Assembly (NCBI GenBank): GCA_001898485.1
Contig: MKTY01000020.1
Coordinates: 372,001-436,000 of the forward strand
Source of the DNA: Sphingobacteriales bacterium 46-32
GTDB taxonomy: Bacteria > Bacteroidota > Bacteroidia > Chitinophagales > Chitinophagaceae
DNA length: 64,000 bases
Direction: 5' to 3'
The first letter of the stretch is position 1, and every line of letters starts with the position of its first letter. The position numbers were made by a program, and so were the translations under genes. Shown piece by piece: positions 8,316 through 17,254 of the stretch. The notes beneath the pieces are model-generated. The model saw only the letters and a program-made list of their open reading frames with translations. It was not told where the DNA came from and did no database searches.

Positions 8316-9962
8316 TCAGTTTTTCTGATCACTGGCTGCCACTGCTCCCAGTTCGTAACTGATGAGCTTCTGTGCAGCTTTTGTGTCAATATTTTTCCAG
8401 TTCACCGCAGCACTCCGTTCGCCGCTCACCCGAAAAAGCAACGGAGTACCGGGAAGGTATTTTAATCCATCAAAATGAATACGGTCGCTTTGCAGAATAT
8501 CAACCAGCGGCTCCGCTGCCGACGACTCGATACGCACATTGCGGAAAGTGATATCACTTGCTTCCTGTATATCGATACCTTTTCGTGCACTGATCACCAT
8601 ATTCTCCATTACAATACCGCTGATGTGCATCTCTGGAAGGCCTCTGATAAAAATGCCTTTCTCCGCTCCATTGCAGTATACATCGCTGATATGAATGTTC
8701 CGAAACACCGGAGTGGTTTCATCCACAGGTTTGAACTCTGCTTTTGGCAATTCCCTTTTTTCACCAGCCAGTGCTATCGGATCCTTTGCTGCATAATACA
8801 TGTCAAACAGGATCGCCTCACCGGGTATATCCTTCATATAAATATTACGGATAAAAATATTTTCCACTATACCCCCACGTCCGCGGGTAGTTTTAAAACG
8901 AAGGCCAATATCTGAACCTATAAATGTGCAGTTGTTTACAAATACGTTGCGTACTCCTCCGCTCATTTCGCTGCCTACCACAAAGCCACCGTGCGAAGCA
9001 TATACAATACAATCACGAATGATAACCGATTCGGTAGGTCTACCCCTTTTGCGTCCTTCCGCATCACGACCACTTTTCATACAAAGAGCATCATCGCCCA
9101 CGTCAAATACACTTTTTTCGATCAGTACATTTTTACAACTTTCCACATCAATGCCATCACCATTTTGCGCGTACCAGGGGTTTTTAACAGTAATACCCCG
9201 CACAGTCAGATCTTCACACATCAGTGGATGTATGCACCAGGCGGGAGAATTCTGAAAAGTAACTCCTTCGAGTAAAACATTTTTACATTCGGAAAACAAG
9301 ACCATATTGGGCCGCAAAAAATCCTTGATACTATTGAAAAAAGCTGCGTCTTTTTCGGGAGAGAGTACACCGGGGTTAGTGAGTTTGGAACCGGCCAGTG
9401 ATTTCTGCGAAGGATACCAGGTCTTACCATCTTCGCTCAGCACACCTCCGCGCTCCTGTAGTTTCTTCCACTGACTGCCGGTAAGTTTATCTTTTTTAAC
9501 CATGCGCCAGGCATCGCCATTACCGTCTATAATACCTTTTCCGGTGATACCGATATTGGTAGCACCAGTTGCTGAAATGGGTGACTGATTACGCATTTGC
9601 TGTAACCCTTCCCAGTTTGTTTCGAGTAATGGATACTGATCAAAATCGGCTGTAAACAGCAGGGTAGCTCCCTGTGCAAGGTGAAGATTAATGTTGTTTT
9701 TTAAAACAACAGGACCGGTGAGCCACAATCCGGCAGGAACCAATACCACGCCACCTCCCTTGCGATGCTGTGCATCAATAGCCTGCTGAATGGCTTTTGT
9801 ATTGAGTGTGTTGCCATCACCCACGGCCCCGCTGCGCACAATATTGCTGGTGTCTTTCTTAAAAACCGGCTGCCTGATGACTGGTGGCCGCATCCCGACC
9901 TGCCCATGTACGAGCAGTCCGGCAGCAAGTGCCAGCGCCACAGAAAAAAAATTCTTTTTCAT
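8316..9962 (-). CDS. Exported GH28 polygalacturonase
   Basis: 548 residues with a signal peptide (MKKNFFSVALALAAGLLVHG). GH28 beta-helix with the family catalytic set: NGDGIDVESC (NxD), DVGDDALCMKSG (DD), the SHGG segment that replaces G-H-G, and RFKTTRGRGG (RxK). It hydrolyses alpha-1,4 galacturonosyl bonds, probably exo-acting in the periplasm on imported oligogalacturonides, as for many PUL GH28 enzymes; the exo mode is inference. It is the first gene of the second pectin operon. A predicted promoter lies at 9999-10030 and a LacI-type operator at 10055-10072. GH105 follows after 6 bp. Confidence 0.94.
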   Translation of the reverse strand: MKKNFFSVALALAAGLLVHGQVGMRPPVIRQPVFKKDTSNIVRSGAVGDGNTLNTKAIQQAIDAQHRKGGGVVLVPAGLWLTGPVVLKNNINLHLAQGATLLFTADFDQYPLLETNWEGLQQMRNQSPISATGATNIGITGKGIIDGNGDAWRMVKKDKLTGSQWKKLQERGGVLSEDGKTWYPSQKSLAGSKLTNPGVLSPEKDAAFFNSIKDFLRPNMVLFSECKNVLLEGVTFQNSPAWCIHPLMCEDLTVRGITVKNPWYAQNGDGIDVESCKNVLIEKSVFDVGDDALCMKSGRDAEGRKRGRPTESVIIRDCIVYASHGGFVVGSEMSGGVRNVFVNNCTFIGSDIGLRFKTTRGRGGIVENIFIRNIYMKDIPGEAILFDMYYAAKDPIALAGEKRELPKAEFKPVDETTPVFRNIHISDVYCNGAEKGIFIRGLPEMHISGIVMENMVISARKGIDIQEASDITFRNVRIESSAAEPLVDILQSDRIHFDGLKYLPGTPLLFRVSGERSAAVNWKNIDTKAAQKLISYELGAVAASDQKN

Positions 9963-9998
9963 TGCAGGAAATCGTTTTTTTTCACCGGTTTGTGCTTA

Positions 9999-10030
9999 CA
10001 AGTTTACCCCCAAACACGGTCATAATCAAT
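9999..10030 (-). promoter_or_regulatory. Predicted Bacteroidota promoter of the GH28-led operon
   Basis: Minus strand ATTG (10027-10030), 20 bases, then TAAACTTG (9999-10006), one mismatch from the -7 consensus TAnnTTTG. The GH28 ATG follows about 37 bases downstream of the -7 box. The SusC promoter has the nearly same -7 box (TAGACTTG) and the same position relative to the shared operator. Confidence 0.55.
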
Positions 10031-10054
10031 CATTTCTATCTGTTTATTTACGCA

Positions 10055-10072
10055 ATCGTTACCGGGAACGGT
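10055..10072. promoter_or_regulatory. LacI-type operator, copy 1 (pectin regulon)
   Basis: ATCGTTACCGGGAACGGT is an imperfect 18-bp palindrome with a central CpG, as usual for LacI-family operators. Together with the 12 bases before it (TTTATTTACGCA at 10043-10054) it shares an 18-base identical stretch, 10043-10060, with 20693-20710 in front of SusC. Both copies have the same orientation relative to the genes. Its near edge is 49 bp upstream of the predicted -7 box. Confidence 0.72.
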
Positions 10073-10086
10073 AGCGTTGCAAAAGC

Positions 10087-10539
10087 TTATGAGACTTTCA
10101 CTGCCTGACGCGCGAGCAACTGCCAGCCAGCTTTCGTTTTCTGCCAGACCAATAATATCCGCAATTGCACCTGACCGGGGTTACCGCCATCGTTGGTCGT
10201 CGCTTTTAACAGGTGACGCACAATCGCTGTCTTACCCACTACCGCAATCGTTTGATCAAGCAGATCAATGGTCACAAAATCTGACTTACCGCTAACAAGC
10301 GTTTGAATAAATGTGGCTTTGTCTTCGAGTTTACCGCCACTGTGCCCGTAACTCAGCTCTGGCATTACAAGCCTACTGAGTTTAGCTTCTGTAGGATCGA
10401 TCATTGCCTGGCGCAACTGTTCCACTGCGTTGGCCACTGCGGTTTCCTGTTTTGATTGTGCCTGGCTGGCCGAGAAGAATAATGCGCTCATGATCACTAA
10501 AAATAATTGCTTCATGGTATGTTGTTTAGCTTTCATCAT
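10087..10539 (-). CDS. Exported NTF2-like (DUF4440/SnoaL-type) small protein
   Basis: 150 residues. Starting at the second Met (10515) gives a clean signal peptide, MKQLFLVIMSALFFSASQAQ; the ATG at 10539 overlaps the preceding stop as ATGA, so either start is possible. The mature part has the NTF2-like cone-fold pattern of DUF4440 proteins: helix AVANAVEQLRQAMI, LSYGHSGGK, then beta-strands ending with LLVWQKTKAGWQLLARQAVKV. Such proteins are enzymes or binding domains of many kinds; no function is known here. As the last gene of the SusC-led pectin operon it may bind or modify a pectin-derived sugar, which is only a suggestion from context. Confidence 0.78.
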   Translation of the reverse strand: MMKAKQHTMKQLFLVIMSALFFSASQAQSKQETAVANAVEQLRQAMIDPTEAKLSRLVMPELSYGHSGGKLEDKATFIQTLVSGKSDFVTIDLLDQTIAVVGKTAIVRHLLKATTNDGGNPGQVQLRILLVWQKTKAGWQLLARQAVKVS

Positions 10540-11510
10540 AGACCGGGCAATGACGGATCAGGTTGCCAGCTACCCAGTATCTTTTGGATGGTAAAATTTT
10601 TGAGATCCGCTTCGGTTAATTGCTTTGCCCAGCTCACACGCCCTGCAGACTGCCCACCGGGACCAGTACTTTTATATTCTGCATAGCGAGCCGTAGCCTC
10701 ATTGGCAGCATTGCGCCAGTTGTCCCAGCCGGCTGCCGTAATATGCCGCCCCATCCAGCAACGTATATAGGTAACGCTGGCGGTGGGCGACCAGGGCCGT
10801 CCCAACGATACTTTGTTGATATTGCTGTCTGCCGTAAGCTTACAATCTATAAATACAAACCCATACGGAATGATGCTATTGGTAGATGCTGCCGTAACAT
10901 GCGAATTCTTCTTGCTGTGAATATGACAATTACGAAAAATCGCAGTTGCTGCTCCAAAAATGAAATCGGTTGTGCCTTCAATATAGCAGTCGCGGAAATA
11001 ATGTTTTACTCCACTGCCACTCAGGAATAAAACGTCCTGAAATCCCGTCATGCGGCAATTAATGAAAGAAGCCCTGTTGCCTTCTATCCGAAGTGCTACC
11101 GCCTGGCCCGCAGTGAAGCCCGCATCGTTGGCAAAACTGATATTTTCTGCACTGAAGTCGCTGGCATATACAAAAAAGCTTGCACAGGTCCAGGTATTCA
11201 GTGTATCGCCATTCGGCAAACGCGTGCCGGCATGGTTATTAAAAACAAGAATAGTTGAATCTTTTTGCTCACCAATCAATCTTACCGGAGGTTTACGTGC
11301 ATCTACAATCACTACTTCGCGATACACCCCTTTTTTTACAAATATCTCTACCGGCTGTGTAGTGCCGGGGCTTATTGCATCGAGTGCAGCCTGCACAGAA
11401 CTGAATGCTGCCGACCCGTCTGCCGCCACCACCAGTCTATGCTGAGCCCGCATTGTGGTACAAGTCAGCATTATTAGCAGGATATATGCAGGGATCAGCC
11501 TTTTCATCAT
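10536..11510 (-). CDS. Canonical CE8 pectin methylesterase
   Basis: About 324 residues with a signal peptide (through TTMRAQ). Removes methyl esters from homogalacturonan so that the PL1 lyase and GH28 can act. All active-site motifs are intact: AGQAVAL (Gln), GFQDVLF (Gln-Asp), GTTDFIFG (Asp) and LGRPW (Arg, Trp). The N-terminal VAADGSAAFSSVQAAL and KGVYREVV match the family. The start is one of two consecutive ATGs (11510 or 11507); the first shares bases with the CE12 stop in TGATG, so the genes are coupled. The longer TTG start at 11513 is not needed. Confidence 0.93.
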   Translation of the reverse strand: MMKRLIPAYILLIMLTCTTMRAQHRLVVAADGSAAFSSVQAALDAISPGTTQPVEIFVKKGVYREVVIVDARKPPVRLIGEQKDSTILVFNNHAGTRLPNGDTLNTWTCASFFVYASDFSAENISFANDAGFTAGQAVALRIEGNRASFINCRMTGFQDVLFLSGSGVKHYFRDCYIEGTTDFIFGAATAIFRNCHIHSKKNSHVTAASTNSIIPYGFVFIDCKLTADSNINKVSLGRPWSPTASVTYIRCWMGRHITAAGWDNWRNAANEATARYAEYKSTGPGGQSAGRVSWAKQLTEADLKNFTIQKILGSWQPDPSLPGL

Positions 11511-12259
11511 CAATCTGTTTTAATGATATGATCAGCCAGTTCTGGTAATGCTTTACGTATATCTGCCAGCACCAGTTGAGCTATCAGCCTTGCGCCCAGT
11601 TCGTTGAAATGCGTGTTATCTTCTTTTCCCTGGGGGTAATTGGGATGCTCGCCGGGTTTGAGTTGTAAAAACAGGAGGCGCGATCCCGCCTCACCCAGTT
11701 CCTGATACAAAGCCCTGCTGCGCGCATCGAGATCAATCAATGGCACTTTCATGTCGGCTGCTACTGCTTTCACAAGGGGTGTATACACACTGTGCGTTTC
11801 AAGAGCCAGACCAGACTTATCAAACTTACGTCGCGATACAGGGGTAAATAAAACAGGAGAGGCCTTACGAGCCCTCACTTCTGTTACAAAACGACGCAGG
11901 TTAAGCTGAAAAGAATCCGGTGGAGTATAGCGTTCTTTCTTTTCTACAGACTCATCGTTATGACCAAACTGAATGAATACGTAATCACCCGGCACCAATG
12001 CTTCGGCTATGGACTGCCAGCGGCCTTCCAGTATAAATGTTTTGGTGCTTCTGCCATTCATAGCCCGGTTATCTACGACTACCGTTGAATCCCAGAAAGT
12101 GGAAAAGGGCATTCCCCATCCGGTTTCGGGCCAGGCTTTTTTCTGTTTAACCGACATGGTAGAATCGCCAGCCAGGTAAATATGTATACGCGATGTTGCA
12201 GGCATTTGAAATGAACACAAGATCACCAAATAAACAATACAGAGCAGTGCTTTTTTCAT
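11510..12259 (-). CDS. CE12 rhamnogalacturonan/pectin acetylesterase (SGNH hydrolase)
   Basis: 249 residues with a signal peptide (MKKALLCIVYLVILCSF). SGNH/GDSL fold with all blocks: GDST containing the catalytic Ser, the Gly in block II, the Asn in FGHND, and the C-terminal D-x-x-H (DNTHFN). AMNGRSTKTF and EGRW are typical of the rhamnogalacturonan acetylesterase family CE12. It would strip acetyl groups from pectin before cleavage. It lies 7 bp after the PL1 gene and its stop overlaps the CE8 start, so it is inside the operon. Confidence 0.92.
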   Translation of the reverse strand: MKKALLCIVYLVILCSFQMPATSRIHIYLAGDSTMSVKQKKAWPETGWGMPFSTFWDSTVVVDNRAMNGRSTKTFILEGRWQSIAEALVPGDYVFIQFGHNDESVEKKERYTPPDSFQLNLRRFVTEVRARKASPVLFTPVSRRKFDKSGLALETHSVYTPLVKAVAADMKVPLIDLDARSRALYQELGEAGSRLLFLQLKPGEHPNYPQGKEDNTHFNELGARLIAQLVLADIRKALPELADHIIKTD

Positions 12260-12266
12260 ACTCCGG

Positions 12267-13730
12267 TTATTTTCCTGAAGTCTTATCAGACACCAGGCTG
12301 TTAATGAAAACTTCTATATTGGTATATAATTTATCCAGTGTATATATGCCTGCATCCGCCGCATTGTTTGGGTCAAGCCCTTTGCTTAGCTCCCAGTCAT
12401 CCGGCATGCCATCGCCATCCGTATCGGCAGGTGCGGTTGCTGTAGTCAGCACCGGCCATGCCGCCTGGCTCACTTCATAGGACGTGCCATGTGTAAAGCC
12501 TCCCTGCACGTCAATAATTCGTCCGGTGCGGTTTTTAACTTCTTCCACAATACGCGTATCCACTGCATCACGCCGCGGCAGACTGGCTCCGGCACATTGC
12601 AGTACACAGGTATAGGCATCTGCTGCTGTTTGCCAATTTGCAGACAGCGCAGCCGCTGGTTTCGCCAGTGTGGCAGCGCGCTTATCCGCATCGGTTGCTT
12701 TCTTATCCAGATGTATGCCCAGGTAATTGTTGCGGGAAACATCTTTTGCGCCATCCACATAATTTCCTTCTACATAAAATTGCCCGTAATAAATAGCGGG
12801 CTGATCCTGCCGTGTGGGGTTTACAATTCGGTACCGTACCGAAGAAGAGGTGGATGGCCCGTATTTGTAATAATTGTTAATCATGGTATACCGGCCTCCT
12901 TCGCCACCATACACACTATTGTGCCCCCAGTTGTAGATCACGTTGTTGGCAAACTCAACCAGTTCTTCGGGACTGCTGCGTATACCGGCAAAACGCGGAT
13001 TACGGCTTATGCAATGGGCAAAAAGATTGTGATGGGCTGTCAGGTGACGACCTCCCCATATACCTCCATAACCATGATTTTCGTAATCGGTATCACCTTT
13101 TTCGAAGTGATAAGAGTAGTTCAATGGTTCAGAAATAATATTCCATTGCAGAGTAGTACTATCTCCATCGTATACCGTAAAAGCTTCATCGGTGCTCCAG
13201 CTCATGCTGCAATGGTCGATTACGATATGTTTTTTCCGGTTTCCGCCAAAAGCATCGTCGTGTCCGCTGCCATGTACTTTTCCTTTATTCTGAAAACGAT
13301 CGCCCAACCGGAAACGGAGATAGCGCACAATGATATTGTCGCCACCAAGCGATACGGGATAGTCTGCCAGGCAAATACCATCACCAGGTGCGGTTTGCCC
13401 GGCAATAGTCACATCTCCCCTGATCACTACTGCCGAGTTTAAGTGAATGGTTCCCGACACACTGAACACTATTATGCGCGGGTAGCGGGCTGTAGCAGCC
13501 TCGCGAAAGCTGCCCGGACCATCATCGTTCAGGTTGGATACCAGCATCACTTTCCCTCCACGCCCTCCGGTCGTATATTTTCCATAACCTTCTGCACCGG
13601 GAAAAGCAATGACCTGTGCCTGACCATACTGGACCAACAGGCATAGTAGAAAAGCCAAAAGGCCGCTGCGCGCGGCTTTATGACTAGAGTGTGTAAACAG
13701 GTAAGTACAGTTCATGGGGTATTCCCTCAT
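12267..13730 (-). CDS. PL1-family pectate lyase with C-terminal calcium-repeat segment
   Basis: 487 residues; a signal peptide follows either Met1 or the Met at 13715 (GLLAFLLCLLVQYGQA). Parallel beta-helix polysaccharide lyase: AFPGAEGYGKYTTGGRGG, FSVSGTI, DHCSMSWSTDEAF and SRNPRFAG with the arginine expected for PL1 catalysis. It cleaves (methylated) polygalacturonate by beta-elimination, giving 4,5-unsaturated ends that suit the GH105 gene of the second operon. Residues about 440-455 (DTDGDGMPDDWE) form a thrombospondin type 3-like calcium motif, often found at the end of Bacteroidota PL1 proteins. It comes 47 bp after the beta-helix lipoprotein gene. Confidence 0.92.
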   Translation of the reverse strand: MREYPMNCTYLFTHSSHKAARSGLLAFLLCLLVQYGQAQVIAFPGAEGYGKYTTGGRGGKVMLVSNLNDDGPGSFREAATARYPRIIVFSVSGTIHLNSAVVIRGDVTIAGQTAPGDGICLADYPVSLGGDNIIVRYLRFRLGDRFQNKGKVHGSGHDDAFGGNRKKHIVIDHCSMSWSTDEAFTVYDGDSTTLQWNIISEPLNYSYHFEKGDTDYENHGYGGIWGGRHLTAHHNLFAHCISRNPRFAGIRSSPEELVEFANNVIYNWGHNSVYGGEGGRYTMINNYYKYGPSTSSSVRYRIVNPTRQDQPAIYYGQFYVEGNYVDGAKDVSRNNYLGIHLDKKATDADKRAATLAKPAAALSANWQTAADAYTCVLQCAGASLPRRDAVDTRIVEEVKNRTGRIIDVQGGFTHGTSYEVSQAAWPVLTTATAPADTDGDGMPDDWELSKGLDPNNAADAGIYTLDKLYTNIEVFINSLVSDKTSGK

Positions 13731-13777
13731 TGATCAGGTGCAGCACGACGCCGCACCTGATCCTGGATTAATAAATA

Positions 13778-15442
13778 TTATAATGCCCAGCGCGGATCAC
13801 CTATGGCGCCTCCGCTGCTGCTGGCCGTCCGCAAATCAGACCCTGCCGGTAATGTGAATGTATTCTGGCTCTCTGTCCATCCAAGGTTGACGGTTGTATT
13901 GTTTTGCTGGGTAACCAGTGCCGGAAAACTGAGGCTGGTGGGTGTAGCCGCACCATCTGTAAGATTAAAGTAATTGCAATTGCGCATGGTAGCAGTCGTT
14001 GCCGAGCCTCTTATAAGGCTGGTGCCGGTGGTTTGTCCGCTCATGGGCGTATTGGCAATAATAGAATTTTCGATAGTCAGTGTGAGCTGGTTGGCATTTG
14101 CGTCAACAAAGAAGTTGTTACGTCCATCGCGGCCAAAGCTATTGATCGTACACTGATCAATTACAATACGGGGTACTACAGGCACGGTAATGTTTGTACT
14201 GTATCCTACTATAGCGCGTCCCAACCTGTTGAATGTGGAGTTGATCATTTCCAGGCTTTTGAATTCCAGTTTTTCCATGGTAAAGAAAGTATAGGGACTG
14301 AGGTAGCGGCTGTCAGCTATAATGCTGTTGGCAATCCGGATGGTATCGATTTTATGCGCATTGTTTGCTGCACGATTACCTCTGAAAAAGCAGTTGCCCA
14401 TATTGCTCACTACACAATTGTCTACTATTACATTCTTAAACGTTGCCGCCTCTGCATCGCTGCCCAGGCCTACGAGATTGATGAAGTAAGCGGATGCAGT
14501 ACCGGCAGCCAGACCATCAAAGCCAATACCACGCAGGCGTACGCCTGCACCTGTGCCCTTCAGCGTCACCTCGCGGTAATTGACTTTAGTATCGGCGGGA
14601 TTATCAGATACGGAAGCAATTCCTACTGTTTTACCTTCTATCACCAGGTTGGCATATGCGCCTGTACCATCAACACAATTATAAGTGCCGGGCTGCAGAC
14701 CTATCAGATCCCCGTCGGCAGCCGCTGCTACGGCAGCCACCAGATCATCGGCAGGTGTAAGTACAATTGAGTAAATGCTGGGCTCTTTTGTTGTAAAGGT
14801 GATGACACCTTTGCGTACATTATTCTGGTAAATAGTGGCCACATACGCCGTCTGTGCCGTAAGCCCTTCGATTAGCTTCATCGCATCGGTCACATCATCG
14901 GCAGTAAGCGGTATTTCACGGCTTGTGCCGCCGGCAGCAGGCGTAAGCATGATGCGCGTAAGGCCGGCATAGGAACGCCAGCGCAGAATTACAGATTTGT
15001 CTTTCAGCTCCGCATCCAGTACAGCCGAAAATATCTGCTCACCGGTAATGCGGAATCCATTACTGTGTACCCAGTAAGATTGGGCGGTATTGCCTACAGC
15101 ATTGGCTTTTACACGGGCAAAATATTTCGTTTCAATCTCGAGCTCGGTTTCTGTGAGGGTAAGCGATGGCGTTTCTGTCTGTTTTGAAATAGGCGCCGGT
15201 GTCTGAAACATAGTATCGGTCGATACTTCTACAGTATAGGTCATACCTGCACTGGCAAACTGCGAAGCTCCCCAGTCCAGTTTGGCCTGTGTTTCACCTG
15301 CAGTAACCTTGATAGTGCCCGGCATAAACTGGCGGGGCAGGTTGAGGGTTTCATCTTTTGTTTTTTTGCAACCTGCCAGCAACAGCAGCACCACAATGGG
15401 AGTGAGCAGGCGGAGCAAATTATTATATGTTGTTGATTTCAT
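13778..15442 (-). CDS. DUF4957/DUF5123-type beta-helix surface lipoprotein
   Basis: About 554 residues from the ATG at 15442, which gives the lipoprotein signal LLLLAGCKKTKDE. A longer reading frame to 15595 runs into the SusD gene and has no signal sequence. Layout: lipobox, one or two fibronectin type III-like domains (about 40-230; TYTVEVSTDT, YFARVKANAVG), then a right-handed beta-helix of the DUF4957/DUF5123 type (ADGDLIGLQPGTYNC, IVDNCVVSNMGNCFFRGN, MINSTFNRLGR, TMRNCNYFNLTDG). Such proteins recur next to SusCD in pectin loci, but their activity is not established as far as I know. Its place directly behind SusD, where surface glycan-binding proteins usually sit, suggests pectin binding or lyase-like action at the cell surface. 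Confidence 0.82.
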   Translation of the reverse strand: MKSTTYNNLLRLLTPIVVLLLLAGCKKTKDETLNLPRQFMPGTIKVTAGETQAKLDWGASQFASAGMTYTVEVSTDTMFQTPAPISKQTETPSLTLTETELEIETKYFARVKANAVGNTAQSYWVHSNGFRITGEQIFSAVLDAELKDKSVILRWRSYAGLTRIMLTPAAGGTSREIPLTADDVTDAMKLIEGLTAQTAYVATIYQNNVRKGVITFTTKEPSIYSIVLTPADDLVAAVAAAADGDLIGLQPGTYNCVDGTGAYANLVIEGKTVGIASVSDNPADTKVNYREVTLKGTGAGVRLRGIGFDGLAAGTASAYFINLVGLGSDAEAATFKNVIVDNCVVSNMGNCFFRGNRAANNAHKIDTIRIANSIIADSRYLSPYTFFTMEKLEFKSLEMINSTFNRLGRAIVGYSTNITVPVVPRIVIDQCTINSFGRDGRNNFFVDANANQLTLTIENSIIANTPMSGQTTGTSLIRGSATTATMRNCNYFNLTDGAATPTSLSFPALVTQQNNTTVNLGWTESQNTFTLPAGSDLRTASSSGGAIGDPRWAL

Positions 15443-15467
15443 CTGGCAATATTTTTTAGGAGTCATA

Positions 15468-17234
15468 TCAATAACCATAGTCCTGTTTAAGGTTGGGGTT
15501 GGCATCAATACTTGCCTGCGGCAAAGGCAGCAATTCACTCTTATTGGCAGTGAAATTGGATGCAATGATGTTGATGAGCGTAGTGGTAACGCCACTTCCC
15601 ACCCACGCTACCTCTACATAGCCAGTAGGCGCAGTAGCCGGTGCCGGCTCATAAAACGAATTACTCCATACCAGTGTGGGTGAATTGGCCAGGTAATACA
15701 TTTTAGCAGGCAGATTTTCGTAAGGCGCTTCCTTATTGACCATAGCCTGCATGGCTGCTTTTGCTTCGGCAAGACGCTGACCCAGCATATTCCAGCGAAT
15801 CAGATCGTACTTGCGGATACCTTCACCACCCAGTTCGAGCATACGCTCATTCCGCACAGCAGCAAAAAATCCGGCATAGTCAGTGGGTGTTGTGCCGATG
15901 AGCGAAGCATTTCCACCAAAAGCACGTACCCGCACTTTTTCATAAGCCGCAATGGCCGCTGCACTGGGACCATTGTTGAGTTCATTATCGGCCTCTGCAA
16001 ACATGAGCAACACATCCGAAAAGCGGATCATAGGCCAGTTGGTGCCAAAATACTGCGCCTGCGAAGTGAGCTGCGAAGTCCAGTCGCGGCGGAACTTGCC
16101 ATCGACCATGGTCTGCAGGGTACGGCCTGTAAGGTTTAGACTCTGCGTAATGTCATAGGGAGCGCAGGTCACATCACGACGGGTATCCTGCGGATCAAAC
16201 GAATAGAAATAAGTAGGTAAAATAGTAAGTGCAGAGTTGCCGGTATTGTTGTAGCGCGGACCGTTATAATAACCCAGCTTACTGTCTCCAAAACCACTGC
16301 CACCACCAGTCATGCCTACCTCCCAGAGTATTTCTCCATTGGGTTCCTGACGGTGCGCACAGATAGCATCTTTGAATACAGCTTTGAAGCTGGGATTAAG
16401 ATTGTGATCCTGCTGACGGGTCATAATGGCTTCACACTCCTGCCGGGCTATCTGGTAAAAATCTTTATAATTGGCTGCACGCTCCATTTGTTTGCTCCTG
16501 CGCAGTGAATAGCCGCCACGGTAAAGCGCAATACGTGCACGCAGTCCGCGTACAGCGCCCTGTGTGATGCGCTCATTGGTAACCGTACTTTCTGTACGCC
16601 AGGGCACCAGCGTAGTAGCTTCGGCCAGGTCGGCCAGCAGCCGGTCATAAATCGTATCGCGGTCCGTTTTAGATTTGAAAAGATCCGTTTCGAGACTGGA
16701 AGGTAAAAACTGGGCTGGCACATCGCCCCAGTTGCGGATCAGCTCCATATAAAACTGCGCACGCAGGGTAAGCGCTTCGCCATACAGATGGCGCAACTTT
16801 TTCTTTTCAGATTCCGATCCACTGTTGTACATGCTCATGCGGGGAATATTGTAAATACAGATATTGGCCCGCTCTATGCCCGCATACAATTGATTGAAGG
16901 GATTGGCCAACTGCGTATTACTGGGCTTTGCGTTGTAGCGGGCAATATCACGGCGCTCGTTGTCGCCGGCTGCACCGCTTTGTCCCATCATTTCATCATT
17001 ATCATACGGATAATACATGCTGATGCGGATACCATAGCCCTGGTCGCCACCCAACGCCGAATAAGCCCCCATCACTGCCAGGTCGGCATTGGTAGTATTG
17101 CTGAAAATATAATCTGTGCCGAAAGATGATACCGGCTCTACATTCAGATATTTTTTACAGGACCCCAACAGCAAGGATGCGCCTGCAGTCATGAGTACTG
17201 TAACGGCCCATTTTGAAAATGCTTTTGCTTTCAT
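15468..17234 (-). CDS. SusD/RagB-family outer membrane lipoprotein (pectin)
   Basis: 588 residues. Lipoprotein signal LLLGSCKKYLNVEP, then the SusD helical TPR-type fold: YGIERANICIYNIPRM, EALTLRAQFYMELIRNWGDVP and the C-terminal RNERMLELGGEGIRKYDLIRWNML block. It caps the SusC channel and binds the glycan. It follows SusC by 20 bp and precedes the beta-helix lipoprotein by 25 bp. The ligand is inferred to be homogalacturonan oligomers from the enzyme set in the same operon. Confidence 0.94.
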   Translation of the reverse strand: MKAKAFSKWAVTVLMTAGASLLLGSCKKYLNVEPVSSFGTDYIFSNTTNADLAVMGAYSALGGDQGYGIRISMYYPYDNDEMMGQSGAAGDNERRDIARYNAKPSNTQLANPFNQLYAGIERANICIYNIPRMSMYNSGSESEKKKLRHLYGEALTLRAQFYMELIRNWGDVPAQFLPSSLETDLFKSKTDRDTIYDRLLADLAEATTLVPWRTESTVTNERITQGAVRGLRARIALYRGGYSLRRSKQMERAANYKDFYQIARQECEAIMTRQQDHNLNPSFKAVFKDAICAHRQEPNGEILWEVGMTGGGSGFGDSKLGYYNGPRYNNTGNSALTILPTYFYSFDPQDTRRDVTCAPYDITQSLNLTGRTLQTMVDGKFRRDWTSQLTSQAQYFGTNWPMIRFSDVLLMFAEADNELNNGPSAAAIAAYEKVRVRAFGGNASLIGTTPTDYAGFFAAVRNERMLELGGEGIRKYDLIRWNMLGQRLAEAKAAMQAMVNKEAPYENLPAKMYYLANSPTLVWSNSFYEPAPATAPTGYVEVAWVGSGVTTTLINIIASNFTANKSELLPLPQASIDANPNLKQDYGY

Positions 17235-17254
17235 TTTATTCTTTGTTGAAGGGT

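Noticed and set aside
13904-14770. Long plus-strand reading frame (288 codons) opposite the beta-helix lipoprotein gene
   Set aside because: Low-complexity, Cys/Ile-rich translation with no domain; it is the antisense shadow of a well-supported lipoprotein gene.
15443-15595. N-terminal extension of the beta-helix lipoprotein gene
   Set aside because: It lies inside the end of the SusD gene and lacks a signal; the ATG at 15442 gives a proper lipoprotein signal.
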